Assembly: GCF_022712295.1 (NCBI RefSeq)
Contig: NZ_JALAGT010000168.1
Location: 1 to 6,630 of the forward strand
Reading direction: 5' to 3'
From: Galactobacter sp.
Lineage (GTDB): Bacteria; Actinomycetota; Actinomycetes; Actinomycetales; Micrococcaceae
DNA length: 6,630 bases
Under the pieces are notes generated by a model, which made no database searches, was not told the origin of the DNA, and worked only from the letters and a program-made list of their open reading frames with translations. Positions 1-5,907 of this stretch are shown in pieces (within the stretch, counting starts at the first letter, position 1; every line of letters starts with the position of its first letter). The position numbers and the translations under genes are program-made.

Positions 1-45
1 CCTCCGCGGCGGGTCTGCGGCGCAAATGTCTGTGGGGCATCCGGC

Positions 46-85
46 CAGTGGCCGACGCCGGGGGGGCCCCCGTCGTCGGCCACTG
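46..85 (-). terminator. Hairpin downstream of the glutathione peroxidase gene, likely terminator
   Basis: A 12-bp perfect inverted repeat (cagtggccgacg at 46-57 with its complement at 74-85) encloses a loop made of a run of G followed by a run of C (60-71), which can extend the fold. It begins 27 bases past the stop of the minus-strand peroxidase gene. No T-tract follows on the minus strand, which is common for actinobacterial terminators. The symmetry is certain; the role in termination is inferred from position. Confidence 0.6.
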
Positions 86-111
86 CTGAGAAACGCTGTT
101 TGCGACCGTCG

Positions 112-618
112 TCAGGCGGGCAGTGCGGACTCGATGGCCGCGATCACCTGTGGTTCATCCGGCTTGGTGGTGGGGCTGAAGCGCGTGACGTTCCCGTCCG
201 GGGAGATCACGAACTTCTCGAAGTTCCAGGTGATGCGCCCGTCCTTACCATTCTCCTGCTTGGGGAAGCGCGTCAGCTCCTGGTAGATCGGGTCTGCGTT
301 CTTCCCGTTGACCTTCACCTTGGATGACATGGGGAAGGTGACGCCCCACGTGGTGGAGCAGTACTCCTCGATCTTCTCCTCGGTGCCGAGTTCCTGCATG
401 AACTGGTTGGACGGGAAGCCGATCACCGTGAATCCACGTTCACCGTAGGTCTTCTGCAGCGTCTCCAGGGTCCCGTACTGCGGTGAGAGGCCACAGCGCG
501 AGGCCACGTTGACCACCATCACGGCCTTGCCTCCAGCGAGTTCGCCGAAGGTGGTTTCTTCCCCCTGCAGTGTGGTGACGGGCAGGTTCTCCAGGTTCAC
601 AGTTTCCGGTGTGGTCAT
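112..618 (-). CDS. Glutathione peroxidase family protein (Cys-type, probably thioredoxin-dependent)
   Basis: This 168-residue thioredoxin-fold peroxidase should reduce hydrogen peroxide and organic hydroperoxides in the cytoplasm; no signal peptide is seen. The peroxidatic Cys is Cys42 in NVASRCGLSPQY. The second family motif is GFPSNQF (67-73) followed by MQELG with Gln75. The third is ITWNFEKF (129-136) with Trp131 and Asn132. Together Cys42, Gln75, Trp131 and Asn132 fit the family's catalytic tetrad. Cys87 in IEEYC sits where thioredoxin-dependent members carry their resolving Cys, so thioredoxin is the likelier reductant (inference). Two departures from the usual GFPCNQFxxQE pattern are a Ser for the middle Cys and one residue fewer between NQF and the catalytic Gln. 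Length is normal for bacterial members. The ATG start is preceded by AAGGAG at 625-630. It is the last gene of a probable three-gene minus-strand unit, 71 bases after the preceding gene, with a large hairpin in that gap. Confidence 0.93.
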   Translation of the reverse strand: MTTPETVNLENLPVTTLQGEETTFGELAGGKAVMVVNVASRCGLSPQYGTLETLQKTYGERGFTVIGFPSNQFMQELGTEEKIEEYCSTTWGVTFPMSSKVKVNGKNADPIYQELTRFPKQENGKDGRITWNFEKFVISPDGNVTRFSPTTKPDEPQVIAAIESALPA

Positions 619-640
619 GTTCTGCTCCTTTTGCTGGCAC

Positions 641-683
641 TATCCGGAAATGTGAGCACGATCCGTGCCCGCATTTCCGGATA
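641..683 (-). promoter_or_regulatory. Long imperfect hairpin in the gap before the peroxidase gene
   Basis: A 12-bp perfect stem (tatccggaaatg at 641-652 with its complement at 672-683) continues through a T-G wobble, one G-C pair and one mismatch into a 5-bp stem (gcacg 656-660 / cgtgc 664-668) capped by a 3-base loop. It starts 6 bases after the stop of the upstream gene and ends 10 bases before the AAGGAG ribosome binding site of the peroxidase gene. No U-tract follows. It could be an intra-operon terminator or attenuator, an mRNA-stabilising element, or a repeated intergenic palindrome. The structure is clear; the role is not. Confidence 0.6.
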
Positions 684-689
684 CTGCCA

Positions 690-2033
690 TCAGTCGAAGA
701 TGTCGTCGAGGATTCCGCCCAGCAAAACACCACCCAGCACAGGGCCCAGCATCCCGCCGCCACGGCCCTGTTGCCCGCCGTAGCCACGACGCCCTGGGCC
801 TCCGAATCCACCCCAGTCGCCCCAGTCGTCCCCGTCGGGGCGCTGGGAGTCGATGTCGCGCTGGGCGGCGCGCACCGCGTCGTCGGCCAGCGCCGCGCTG
901 CGGCGTGCCAGCTGCTGGGCGCGTTCACGTGTGTCCTCAGGCCCGACGAGCGGTTCCAGCTCCGTGCGAGCGCGCTGGGCCTCGGCGAGATTGGTACGGG
1001 CATCCGCACCGATCCAGCCACGGTGACCCTCGATGATGCGCTTGGCCATCTCGATGCCGCGGTCCGCCGACTCCACCTCGTGCCGAACGTGGGCAAGGTC
1101 CGGGACGGGGCGGGCCGCCCTTTCCCTGGCTGCATCCACGGCCTCGTCCAAAGCGGAGTTCGCAGAGCTCACGGCGACCAGGTCGGAGAACGGATCCGAT
1201 CCGGCTGCCTCCTGCCGCACGTTCGCCAACGCCTTCTCGAGCGCGCTCATCGCCTGCGCGACGGCGGGGACTCCACCGAATTCTGCGGCCGCCACCAGGT
1301 CTCCGCGCGAGTCCGCGATGACCTCAGCCAGCGTCCCTTCCGCTCTCAACGCGTCGATCTCGAAGGTGTCAACGCCGTCGATGACACTCTGGGCCCTACG
1401 CAGGGTCTCCGTGACGGCCTCCAACGCGCTGATCGCTGCGGCATGGTCGCCGGCCTGACCGCGACGTTCTGCCAAACCCGCCGAACGTTCGGCAAAGTCC
1501 ACGAGACGTTCCGCCTCATCGGGATCCACACGCAGCCGCTGCATGGCGGACTGGCTGTAGGTCGCCGCCAGGCGGTCGGACGCGGCACGCATATTCGGAA
1601 GTTGAGCCCGCAGACGGGCCACCTCTGCCTGTACCCGTTCGAGTTCCTTCGGTGCACCACGGACCTTCTCCACCTGCGCTTGCAGGGCCTCGGTGCGTTC
1701 GTCCAGCACCTCTTCCGCCCAGTCACACAGCTGCACGATGCGCGCATTGCGCGTGCGCAACTCCTCAGGGGTATCCGGGATTTCGTCATGGTTGAGACGG
1801 TGAAGTTCGAAGGCCTCAGCCATGTGTTTCTTCACCGAGCTCAGGCCCAGACGCAGCTGCTCGGTTGGCTTCTGCCCCAGCTCGGCCACGGCGAAGCCCA
1901 GTTCGTCCTCCGTGGCGCGGATACGTTCGTCCGTGGTCACGATAGCGGTACGTGCGCGCACGGCCAGATGTTCGTCAGCGGCGGTCTGCCGCTCCTGCTC
2001 CTCGCGTGAGCGTCTACCCCAAAAACCTGCCAT
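690..2033 (-). CDS. Helical protein like the C-terminal region of TPM-domain (YgcG-like) proteins, without the TPM domain
   Basis: This is a 447-residue soluble protein with no signal peptide or clear membrane helix apart from a weakly hydrophobic C-terminus. Residues 10-395 are almost entirely charged, Ala/Glu/Arg-rich helix with coiled-coil character. Residues 400-428 are Gly/Trp/Arg-rich (GDDWGDWGGFGG and GGQQGRGGG). The end, roughly 429-447, reads MLGPVLGGVLLGGILDDIFD. From memory, this arrangement matches the part that follows the TPM domain and membrane helix in long actinobacterial TPM-domain proteins, including the region near residues 40-110 (ATEDELGFA, then MAEAFELHRL and RIVQLCDWAEEVLDERT). 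The TPM domain itself is absent. The 98-base gap upstream cannot hold it and the next gene is unrelated, so this is not a simple frameshift. The ATG has a modest AGGA 8 bases upstream. It lies between a membrane-protein gene and the peroxidase gene, all on the minus strand. Function unknown; a membrane-associated scaffold, perhaps partnering the upstream membrane protein, is inference. Confidence 0.85.
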   Translation of the reverse strand: MAGFWGRRSREEQERQTAADEHLAVRARTAIVTTDERIRATEDELGFAVAELGQKPTEQLRLGLSSVKKHMAEAFELHRLNHDEIPDTPEELRTRNARIVQLCDWAEEVLDERTEALQAQVEKVRGAPKELERVQAEVARLRAQLPNMRAASDRLAATYSQSAMQRLRVDPDEAERLVDFAERSAGLAERRGQAGDHAAAISALEAVTETLRRAQSVIDGVDTFEIDALRAEGTLAEVIADSRGDLVAAAEFGGVPAVAQAMSALEKALANVRQEAAGSDPFSDLVAVSSANSALDEAVDAARERAARPVPDLAHVRHEVESADRGIEMAKRIIEGHRGWIGADARTNLAEAQRARTELEPLVGPEDTRERAQQLARRSAALADDAVRAAQRDIDSQRPDGDDWGDWGGFGGPGRRGYGGQQGRGGGMLGPVLGGVLLGGILDDIFD

Positions 2034-2131
2034 GACTCGATCCTAGTGGGAGCGGCTGAGAGTCGGCATAGAAGGAGTACGGCTGTGGCGCCGCCGACCT
2101 GGACGGAGTCTTGTCGTTCTCCCGTGCCAGG

Positions 2132-3226
2132 TCAGTGCTGAGGCGTGTTGGACGAGCGGGGTCCCGGCTGCTGCGGACCTTCACCCGGCTGCGATGCGTT
2201 GCCCTGCTGCGGACCGCCGACCCATTGACCACCAGGTTGCTGTGGTTGCTGAGGCCGAGGTTCCTGCCCCTGCTGGGGAGCAGGTACCCACCGACCGCCT
2301 GGCTGTTGCGGAGCGCCAGGTTGCTGCGCCTGACCGGGCTGCGGGCCGTACTGCTGGGAACTGGGGCCAGGCTGATATCCAGGCTGCCCGGGCCAGGGCT
2401 GCTGATACTGCGGATACATCGGGGCCGGCCCACCGCCCTGAGGCACGCCCTGGTAGTACTGCGGCGGGTATACCGGTGCAACGGGCTTGGGCGGCTTGGG
2501 TTCGAAGGCCCGGAACACCACCGGGATCACCAGGAGCACCACGGCGGCCAGAACGGCTGCCCCTGCAATACGCCACCACCAGCCAGGCCACTGGACTCCC
2601 GGCAGCGATAGCGGAATCGCGACGATCAGTGCGGTCAGCCAGAAGAGGCAGAGGACCCCCTTGGAGGCCATCTGAGATCCGGGGCGGGTGGACTTCTCCA
2701 CCAGCTGGGACCAGACGAACTGCGTGACCAGGATCGCGAGTCTCAGCACGATGATCACGCCGAGGAACCGGAAGAACTGCTCAGGCCCGTCCAGCGTGGA
2801 GCGGTAATAGCCGTAACTTTCGTTGAATTCCTCGCGCTGCTGACGTGCTTCGGCGTCCACCTGCAGCCACGAGGTCCAGATCTTCAACAGGCCAACCAGC
2901 AACAACACCACGTTGGTGATGGTGGAGGCAGGCACATACCAGCGATTGGTGCCGTCCACGGTGGCATCGAGGACGGCTGCACCGGCAAAGAACATCACCA
3001 GGATGAAAGTGAGCCACACGCGGCCGGCGATACCGCCGTCGTCACCCACGATGATGAAGAAGCCGCCGATCACCGCTGCTGCAATGAGGAAACCAACGGT
3101 CAGCCAGAGCACCCAGCGGGCAGCGGGTGGCCTGCCGGTTCCCTGAGGTCCCGAAACTTGGGGTGGAGACCCCGGGCGCCCTGGGCCGAGACCGGTCCCT
3201 TGCGGCGGGAATGGCTGCTGAGTCAT
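2132..3226 (-). CDS. Six-helix membrane protein with a Pro/Gln/Gly-rich C-terminal tail, unknown function
   Basis: Counted from the chosen start, the protein has 364 residues. Residues 1-36 are a Pro/Gly/Gln-rich cytoplasmic lead. Six hydrophobic segments follow at about 38-60, 70-90, 98-118, 151-174, 190-210 and 216-239. Between helices 3 and 4 lies a charged stretch (about 120-150, QVDAEARQQREEFNESYGYY). Residues 241-364 form a low-complexity tail rich in Pro, Gln, Gly and Tyr, with two copies of QQPGGxWV (about 308 and 330) and repeated PQQG/QPGQ units. An even helix count predicts that both ends lie on the same side, probably the cytoplasm. I chose the ATG at 3226 because GGAG lies 8 bases upstream; a TTG 21 bases further up at 3247 lacks such support. 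I do not recognise a named family. It is the first gene of the minus-strand run and may share a transcript with the TPM-tail protein and peroxidase. The tail resembles disordered tails of other actinobacterial envelope proteins in composition only. Confidence 0.85.
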   Translation of the reverse strand: MTQQPFPPQGTGLGPGRPGSPPQVSGPQGTGRPPAARWVLWLTVGFLIAAAVIGGFFIIVGDDGGIAGRVWLTFILVMFFAGAAVLDATVDGTNRWYVPASTITNVVLLLVGLLKIWTSWLQVDAEARQQREEFNESYGYYRSTLDGPEQFFRFLGVIIVLRLAILVTQFVWSQLVEKSTRPGSQMASKGVLCLFWLTALIVAIPLSLPGVQWPGWWWRIAGAAVLAAVVLLVIPVVFRAFEPKPPKPVAPVYPPQYYQGVPQGGGPAPMYPQYQQPWPGQPGYQPGPSSQQYGPQPGQAQQPGAPQQPGGRWVPAPQQGQEPRPQQPQQPGGQWVGGPQQGNASQPGEGPQQPGPRSSNTPQH

Positions 3227-3465
3227 GGTGAGGGCTCCGCTCTTCAACCGCGTATCCGGTCGAGATCTGGCGATCCGTTCAGGTGACCGGGTCTGTTTCC
3301 GATCAGCTTATAGGAGTTTCTCCGACCACTGGAGGTTCCTCGCCGGGGTGCTACCACCGTGCCTCAATGCCAGTCGGGAGTCTCCGACGGTCCGTCCGGG
3401 AGGTGACCCACGACGCCGTGTAACGTGAACGAAGCAGCTCACCCATGCACGTCAGGAGAGACACC
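3227..3465. promoter_or_regulatory. Divergent intergenic region between the membrane-protein gene and lapA-like gene
   Basis: This 239-base gap must hold the promoters of two divergent units. The best -10-like hexamer for the minus strand is TATAAG at 3312-3307, but no good -35 sits 16-18 bases from it. The same AT-rich patch reads TTATAG on the plus strand. A TAACGT at 3421-3426 could be a plus-strand -10 close to the lapA-like start, also without a clear -35. None is strong enough to call singly. No gene is seen here. Confidence 0.35.
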
Positions 3466-3729
3466 ATGAGCAAGCAGCACTCGACCCCGTCCGAGCAGCA
3501 TCAGGAGACCGAGCGCAAGGTCAACGTCCCCAAGCTGGTGCTGGCAGGCCTGCTCCTGGCGATCGCCCTGATTTTCATCTTCTCCAACCTGGACAAGGCA
3601 TCATTGCACTTCATCGGCGCCTCGCTGACCATGCCGGGATGGGTGTGGTTCCTGCTCCTCTTGGCCGTCGGAGTGATCATCGGTTCCCTGTTCCCATGGC
3701 TCAGGCCGCGAAAGCAGAAGGGCAACTGA
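3466..3729 (+). CDS. LapA-domain (DUF1049) small membrane protein
   Basis: This is an 87-residue protein with a hydrophilic, Gln/Glu/Lys-rich N-terminus (1-21), two membrane helices at about 22-40 and 57-77, and a short basic tail (LRPRKQKG). Between the helices the sequence NLDKASLHFIGASLTMPGWVW follows the family pattern: an Asn at the end of helix 1, a short beta-prone polar hairpin, then a Pro before helix 2. The family is named for lipopolysaccharide assembly protein A, but actinobacteria lack LPS and members there have no settled role, so only the membrane topology is predicted with confidence. The ATG at 3466 is preceded by AGGAG at 3454-3458; an in-frame ATG at 3445 lacks a binding site. 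It is divergent from the membrane-protein gene and 217 bases ahead of the DUF1801 gene on the same strand. Confidence 0.85.
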   Translation: MSKQHSTPSEQHQETERKVNVPKLVLAGLLLAIALIFIFSNLDKASLHFIGASLTMPGWVWFLLLLAVGVIIGSLFPWLRPRKQKGN

Positions 3730-3946
3730 GCCCCGGCGCATCCGCAGTGATTGCTGTTAGCCTGGTTAGCGGTACGAACTTGTACCCTCGCGCAGTCGAT
3801 GACGAAGTGCTCGTCTGACACATCATTCGGAGGGGGCCGACCACTGGTCGGGACATGTCCGCGATGGAGATTGCGCAGTCGGCCCCGCCCGGGGGTCCGA
3901 TTGTGTTGCCATGCCGCGGACGCGGCGCGAGATGAAGGAGGGCTCC
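3730..3946 (+). promoter_or_regulatory. Palindrome-rich leader upstream of the DUF1801 gene
   Basis: No gene is seen in these 217 bases, but symmetry is dense. A 15-base palindrome (ccgacca-c-tggtcgg, 3837-3851) abuts a perfect 10-base palindrome (ggacatgtcc, 3851-3860). A 9-bp stem pairs ggggccgac (3833-3841) with gtcggcccc (3878-3886), which would compete with the first palindrome. Smaller inverted repeats are ggtac/gtacc (3771-3786) and gacga/tcgtc (3801-3815). The 9-mer gcgcagtcg occurs at 3790-3798 and 3873-3881. The leader ends in a strong GAAGGAGG binding site (3934-3941). It may contain a promoter with an operator, or a structured 5' leader. It matches no riboswitch class I know. Confidence 0.4.
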
Positions 3947-4303
3947 ATGCCAAAACAAGACAAGACAGCAGCCGACCTCCAGGCCGTTCTGGAGAAGATC
4001 GATTCGTGGCCGGAACCGTACAAGAGCATCGGTGAGCGCCTGCACGGCACCATCGTGGAAGCAGGCCCCAAGATGGCGCCTCGAATCTGGTACGGCATGC
4101 CGGGTTACGCTGCAGCCCGCAGCAAGCCGGTGCTGGTTTTCTTTCGCCTTGACGACGGCGTGATGTCGCTCGGAATTTCAGAGAAGGCCACGGTGGAGCA
4201 GGAAGCGGATTCCACGTTGCGCCCGTCGGCGTGGTTCCTGGATGACATCGACGAAGCGACGCTGACCAAGGTCGCTTCACTGGTCAGGACCGCTTTTTCC
4301 TGA
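3947..4303 (+). CDS. DUF1801 (YdhG-like) domain protein
   Basis: This 118-residue cytoplasmic protein has the DUF1801 core: a helical N-terminus (LQAVLEKIDSWPEPYKSIGERLHGTIVEA, about 11-39), the hallmark WYGMPGY at 48-54, a beta strand with KPVLVFFRLDDGVMSLGIS (60-78), and a C-terminal helix (ATLTKVASLVRTAF). The family includes proteins annotated as iron chaperones in Bacillus, but biochemical roles are poorly established and none is claimed here. The ATG at 3947 sits 5 bases after GAAGGAGG; an ATG 36 bases upstream in frame has no comparable site. The length is typical for single-domain members. The gene follows a palindrome-rich gap and is closed by two hairpins before the convergent hydrolase gene. 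Confidence 0.85.
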   Translation: MPKQDKTAADLQAVLEKIDSWPEPYKSIGERLHGTIVEAGPKMAPRIWYGMPGYAAARSKPVLVFFRLDDGVMSLGISEKATVEQEADSTLRPSAWFLDDIDEATLTKVASLVRTAFS

Positions 4304-4341
4304 TCTGGCTCATCGGTCGCGCTCGCACGACATCTGGAAGC

Positions 4342-4366
4342 GGTGCCAGCGGATTGCCGCGGCACC
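4342..4366 (+). terminator. First hairpin after the DUF1801 gene
   Basis: ggtgcc (4342-4347) pairs with ggcacc (4361-4366). After one bulged A, gcgg (4349-4352) pairs with ccgc (4357-4360) around an ATTG loop. This is a 10-bp GC-rich stem beginning 39 bases past the stop. It has no U-tract. It probably acts with the larger hairpin downstream. Confidence 0.4.
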
Positions 4367-4382
4367 CGACCGTGCGCGCCAA

Positions 4383-4424
4383 CGTTTGAGGGCCCGGATC
4401 GATGACGATCCGGGCCCTCGAACG
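4383..4424. terminator. Strong bidirectional terminator between convergent genes
   Basis: An 18-bp stem with one T-G wobble runs from cgtttgagggcccggatc (4383-4400) to its complement (4407-4424), closed by a 6-base loop (gatgac). It lies between the plus-strand DUF1801 stop and the minus-strand hydrolase stop at 4498, so it can end transcripts from both sides. No long U-tract follows in either direction. Position and stem strength support termination. Confidence 0.75.
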
Positions 4425-4497
4425 ATGCGTGGAGGCAGAGAGACAGTGTTCGAACCTTGGAAAATGGTCTCACCGCATCGGGCGTTCCTGCGCCGGA

Positions 4498-5313
4498 TCA
4501 TCCGCAGGGATCCCACTGCCCGGTATCGGCGAAGGTGGTCACCATCCTTGCGAAAAGCTCTGGATCCTCGGCGTTCCATGCGTGATGCACACCTGGCACG
4601 ATGCAGGTCTGTGTCTGTGGGAGAACCGAGCACAGCGCCGGGAACCCGCGGCGGACGGACGCAGAGTCCTTCTCGCCGCTCACCGCGAGCATCGGCCCGG
4701 TGTACGCCAACTCTCGCGGCAATCCGCCGACCACGACCTCGCGGAACATGGCACGGTTCGTCCGAGCACTCGGAGCGCACCCGTCCGCTGCGAACTGCTT
4801 GCGCACCTCGGCTGGGATCCGAAATGCAAAGGCCTGAGCCGCCCAGTACCAGTACCGTCGCCACAGCGGGACCTGCGGCGCGATCGCCAGCTTCTCGATC
4901 CGGCTGTATCCGCTCACCGCGGACCCGGTGATGAGGCACGAACGGAGCAGCTCAGGGTGCTTGTGTGCCAGTTGCAGCGCGACGAATCCGCCGAGCGATA
5001 GCCCGACCACATGGGCTTTCCCATCGATCGCACGGTCTCGTATGAGTGTCGCGACGTCGTCTGCGGCGCCTCCCGTGCCCGGCCAATCCTCGCACGCACG
5101 GCCCGCGTACCCTGGAAGTTCAGGGGTGAGCAGGTGCCTCTGGGGCAGCAGTTCGACCTGCCCGGACCAAGCCCAAGCTCCCGAACTGCCTCCGTGTAGG
5201 AACAGGATCGTCTCTCCAGACCTCGGTCCATGCTCGATCTTCCTCGGATCCCACTCCGATCCGAGCGGCCTGGACTCCGGATCGCCGCAGTCGACCGCGT
5301 CATCTGCACTCAT
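4498..5313 (-). CDS. Alpha/beta-fold hydrolase
   Basis: This is a 271-residue cytoplasmic alpha/beta hydrolase. The catalytic triad can be read directly: Ser106 in the nucleophile elbow GLSLGG (104-109), Asp216 in SGEKDS, and His244 (or His243) in PGVHHAW near the end. The oxyanion-hole motif is HGG at 40-42 within LFLHGGSSGAWAW. The lid region (about 134-190) carries an aromatic cluster (LWRRYWYWAAQAFAF), suggesting a hydrophobic substrate, but the substrate is unknown. Two ATGs compete, at 5319 and 5313. I chose 5313 because the GGAGG-type site has 7 bases of spacing to it and almost none to the first. That start overlaps the padR stop as ATGA, the mark of translational coupling. It could be an esterase, lactonase or similar; the sequence does not decide. 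Confidence 0.9.
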   Translation of the reverse strand: MSADDAVDCGDPESRPLGSEWDPRKIEHGPRSGETILFLHGGSSGAWAWSGQVELLPQRHLLTPELPGYAGRACEDWPGTGGAADDVATLIRDRAIDGKAHVVGLSLGGFVALQLAHKHPELLRSCLITGSAVSGYSRIEKLAIAPQVPLWRRYWYWAAQAFAFRIPAEVRKQFAADGCAPSARTNRAMFREVVVGGLPRELAYTGPMLAVSGEKDSASVRRGFPALCSVLPQTQTCIVPGVHHAWNAEDPELFARMVTTFADTGQWDPCG

Positions 5314-5843
5314 GGCCATTCCTCCACTCCTTGGAGCCGCGCACGGGTCTCGCCCAGCCAGACCAGCTCCGACTCGCCCATCGTGATGCCGTAGCGCAAC
5401 GTGGATGCCTGCAGCGCCGCAGCGGCATCCTTCTCGTCACCGACGTCGATCATGCGCAGGCGATCGAGCTCGCCACGAACTTGCGCCTCGTACTCGTCGA
5501 GCAGTCGTTCAGTATCGGCACGCCCGAGGCGGGCGACAAAGAACAGCTGCGCCAGCATCGGCAGCTTCGGCCGCGCCGTCTCCACAGGCCCCGACAGCCA
5601 GCTATTCAACTCGGTTTGGCCCGCGTCAGTGAGGGCATGCACCTTACGATCCGGCTTGCCGTCCTGCGAGATCACCTCGGTATCGATAGCGCCGGCCGCT
5701 GCCAGCCTGTCGATGGTTCGGTAGATCTGAGACTGATCGGCGTGCCAGAAGTGGGCCACCGAGCCGGTGAACGCACGCCCGAGGTCATACCCGCTCATCG
5801 GACGGATCGACAGCAGGCCCAGAATTGCGTGTTTCAGCTCCAT
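5310..5843 (-). CDS. PadR-family transcriptional regulator
   Basis: This is a 177-residue regulator. The N-terminal winged helix-turn-helix spans about 1-77: MELKHAILGLLSIRPMSGYDL is the typical PadR opening, DQSQIYRTIDRLAAAGAI (36-53) holds the recognition helix, and GKPDRKVHALTDAG (62-75) forms the wing. Residues 78-177 make the helical dimerisation domain of the larger PadR subfamily (with Vir_act_alpha_C / AphA-like C-terminus), including LDEYEAQVRGELDRLR. Such proteins usually repress nearby genes and let go on binding a small molecule. The ATG at 5843 has only a weak site (AGG 8 bases upstream). It is the first gene of a two-gene operon with the hydrolase, which overlaps its stop. A tandem repeat overlapping the predicted promoter suggests autoregulation of the whole operon (inference). 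Confidence 0.93.
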   Translation of the reverse strand: MELKHAILGLLSIRPMSGYDLGRAFTGSVAHFWHADQSQIYRTIDRLAAAGAIDTEVISQDGKPDRKVHALTDAGQTELNSWLSGPVETARPKLPMLAQLFFVARLGRADTERLLDEYEAQVRGELDRLRMIDVGDEKDAAAALQASTLRYGITMGESELVWLGETRARLQGVEEWP

Positions 5844-5854
5844 GCAGATAGCCT

Positions 5855-5886
5855 ACTACGCATATATAGGACTACGCATCTATAGT
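5855..5886 (-). repeat. Tandem 16-bp repeat, candidate PadR operator
   Basis: Two direct copies of ACTACGCATnTATAG (5855-5869 and 5871-5885, plus-strand reading) differ only at the tenth base and follow each other with an exact 16-base period. They lie 12 bases upstream of the padR ATG and cover the predicted -10 and start point. The AT-rich core contrasts with the GC-rich surroundings. Direct copies rather than one large palindrome are unusual for a dimeric repressor. The repeat is seen directly; binding by PadR is inferred. Confidence 0.65.
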
Positions 5887-5907
5887 GTCGCAAGCCGGAC
5901 GCGCCAA
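5879..5907 (-). promoter_or_regulatory. Predicted sigma-70-type promoter of the padR-hydrolase operon
   Basis: On the minus strand TTGGCG (5907-5902) and TATAGA (5884-5879) are separated by exactly 17 bases. The expected start point is near 5872, giving a leader of about 30 bases before the padR ATG. The -10 lies inside the distal repeat copy, so a repressor bound there would block polymerase. Both hexamers are close to the housekeeping consensus, but no transcript data support this. Confidence 0.5.

Noticed and set aside
440..1135. A 231-codon minus-strand open frame spanning the end of the TPM-tail gene and the start of the peroxidase gene
   Set aside because: It is out of frame with both, crosses the intergenic hairpin, and its product is Arg/Ser/Thr/Pro-rich low complexity typical of a shadow frame.
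609..2009. A 466-codon open frame on the plus strand
   Set aside because: It lies wholly antisense to the TPM-tail gene, has no ribosome binding site and no recognisable domain. Long antisense frames are expected opposite GC-rich coding sequence.
2034..2131. Possible TPM-domain remnant or frameshift upstream of the TPM-tail gene
   Set aside because: The 98-base gap is too short for the domain, no frame in it gives TPM-like residues, and the next gene is a complete unrelated membrane protein.
3501..4280. A 259-codon minus-strand open frame across the lapA-like gene, the gap and the DUF1801 gene
   Set aside because: It is antisense to two well-supported genes with good ribosome binding sites and has none itself; it also crosses the palindromic leader.
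4448..4456. gttcgaacc, a tRNA T-loop-like string
   Set aside because: No acceptor, D or anticodon stem can be drawn around it; it is an isolated match.
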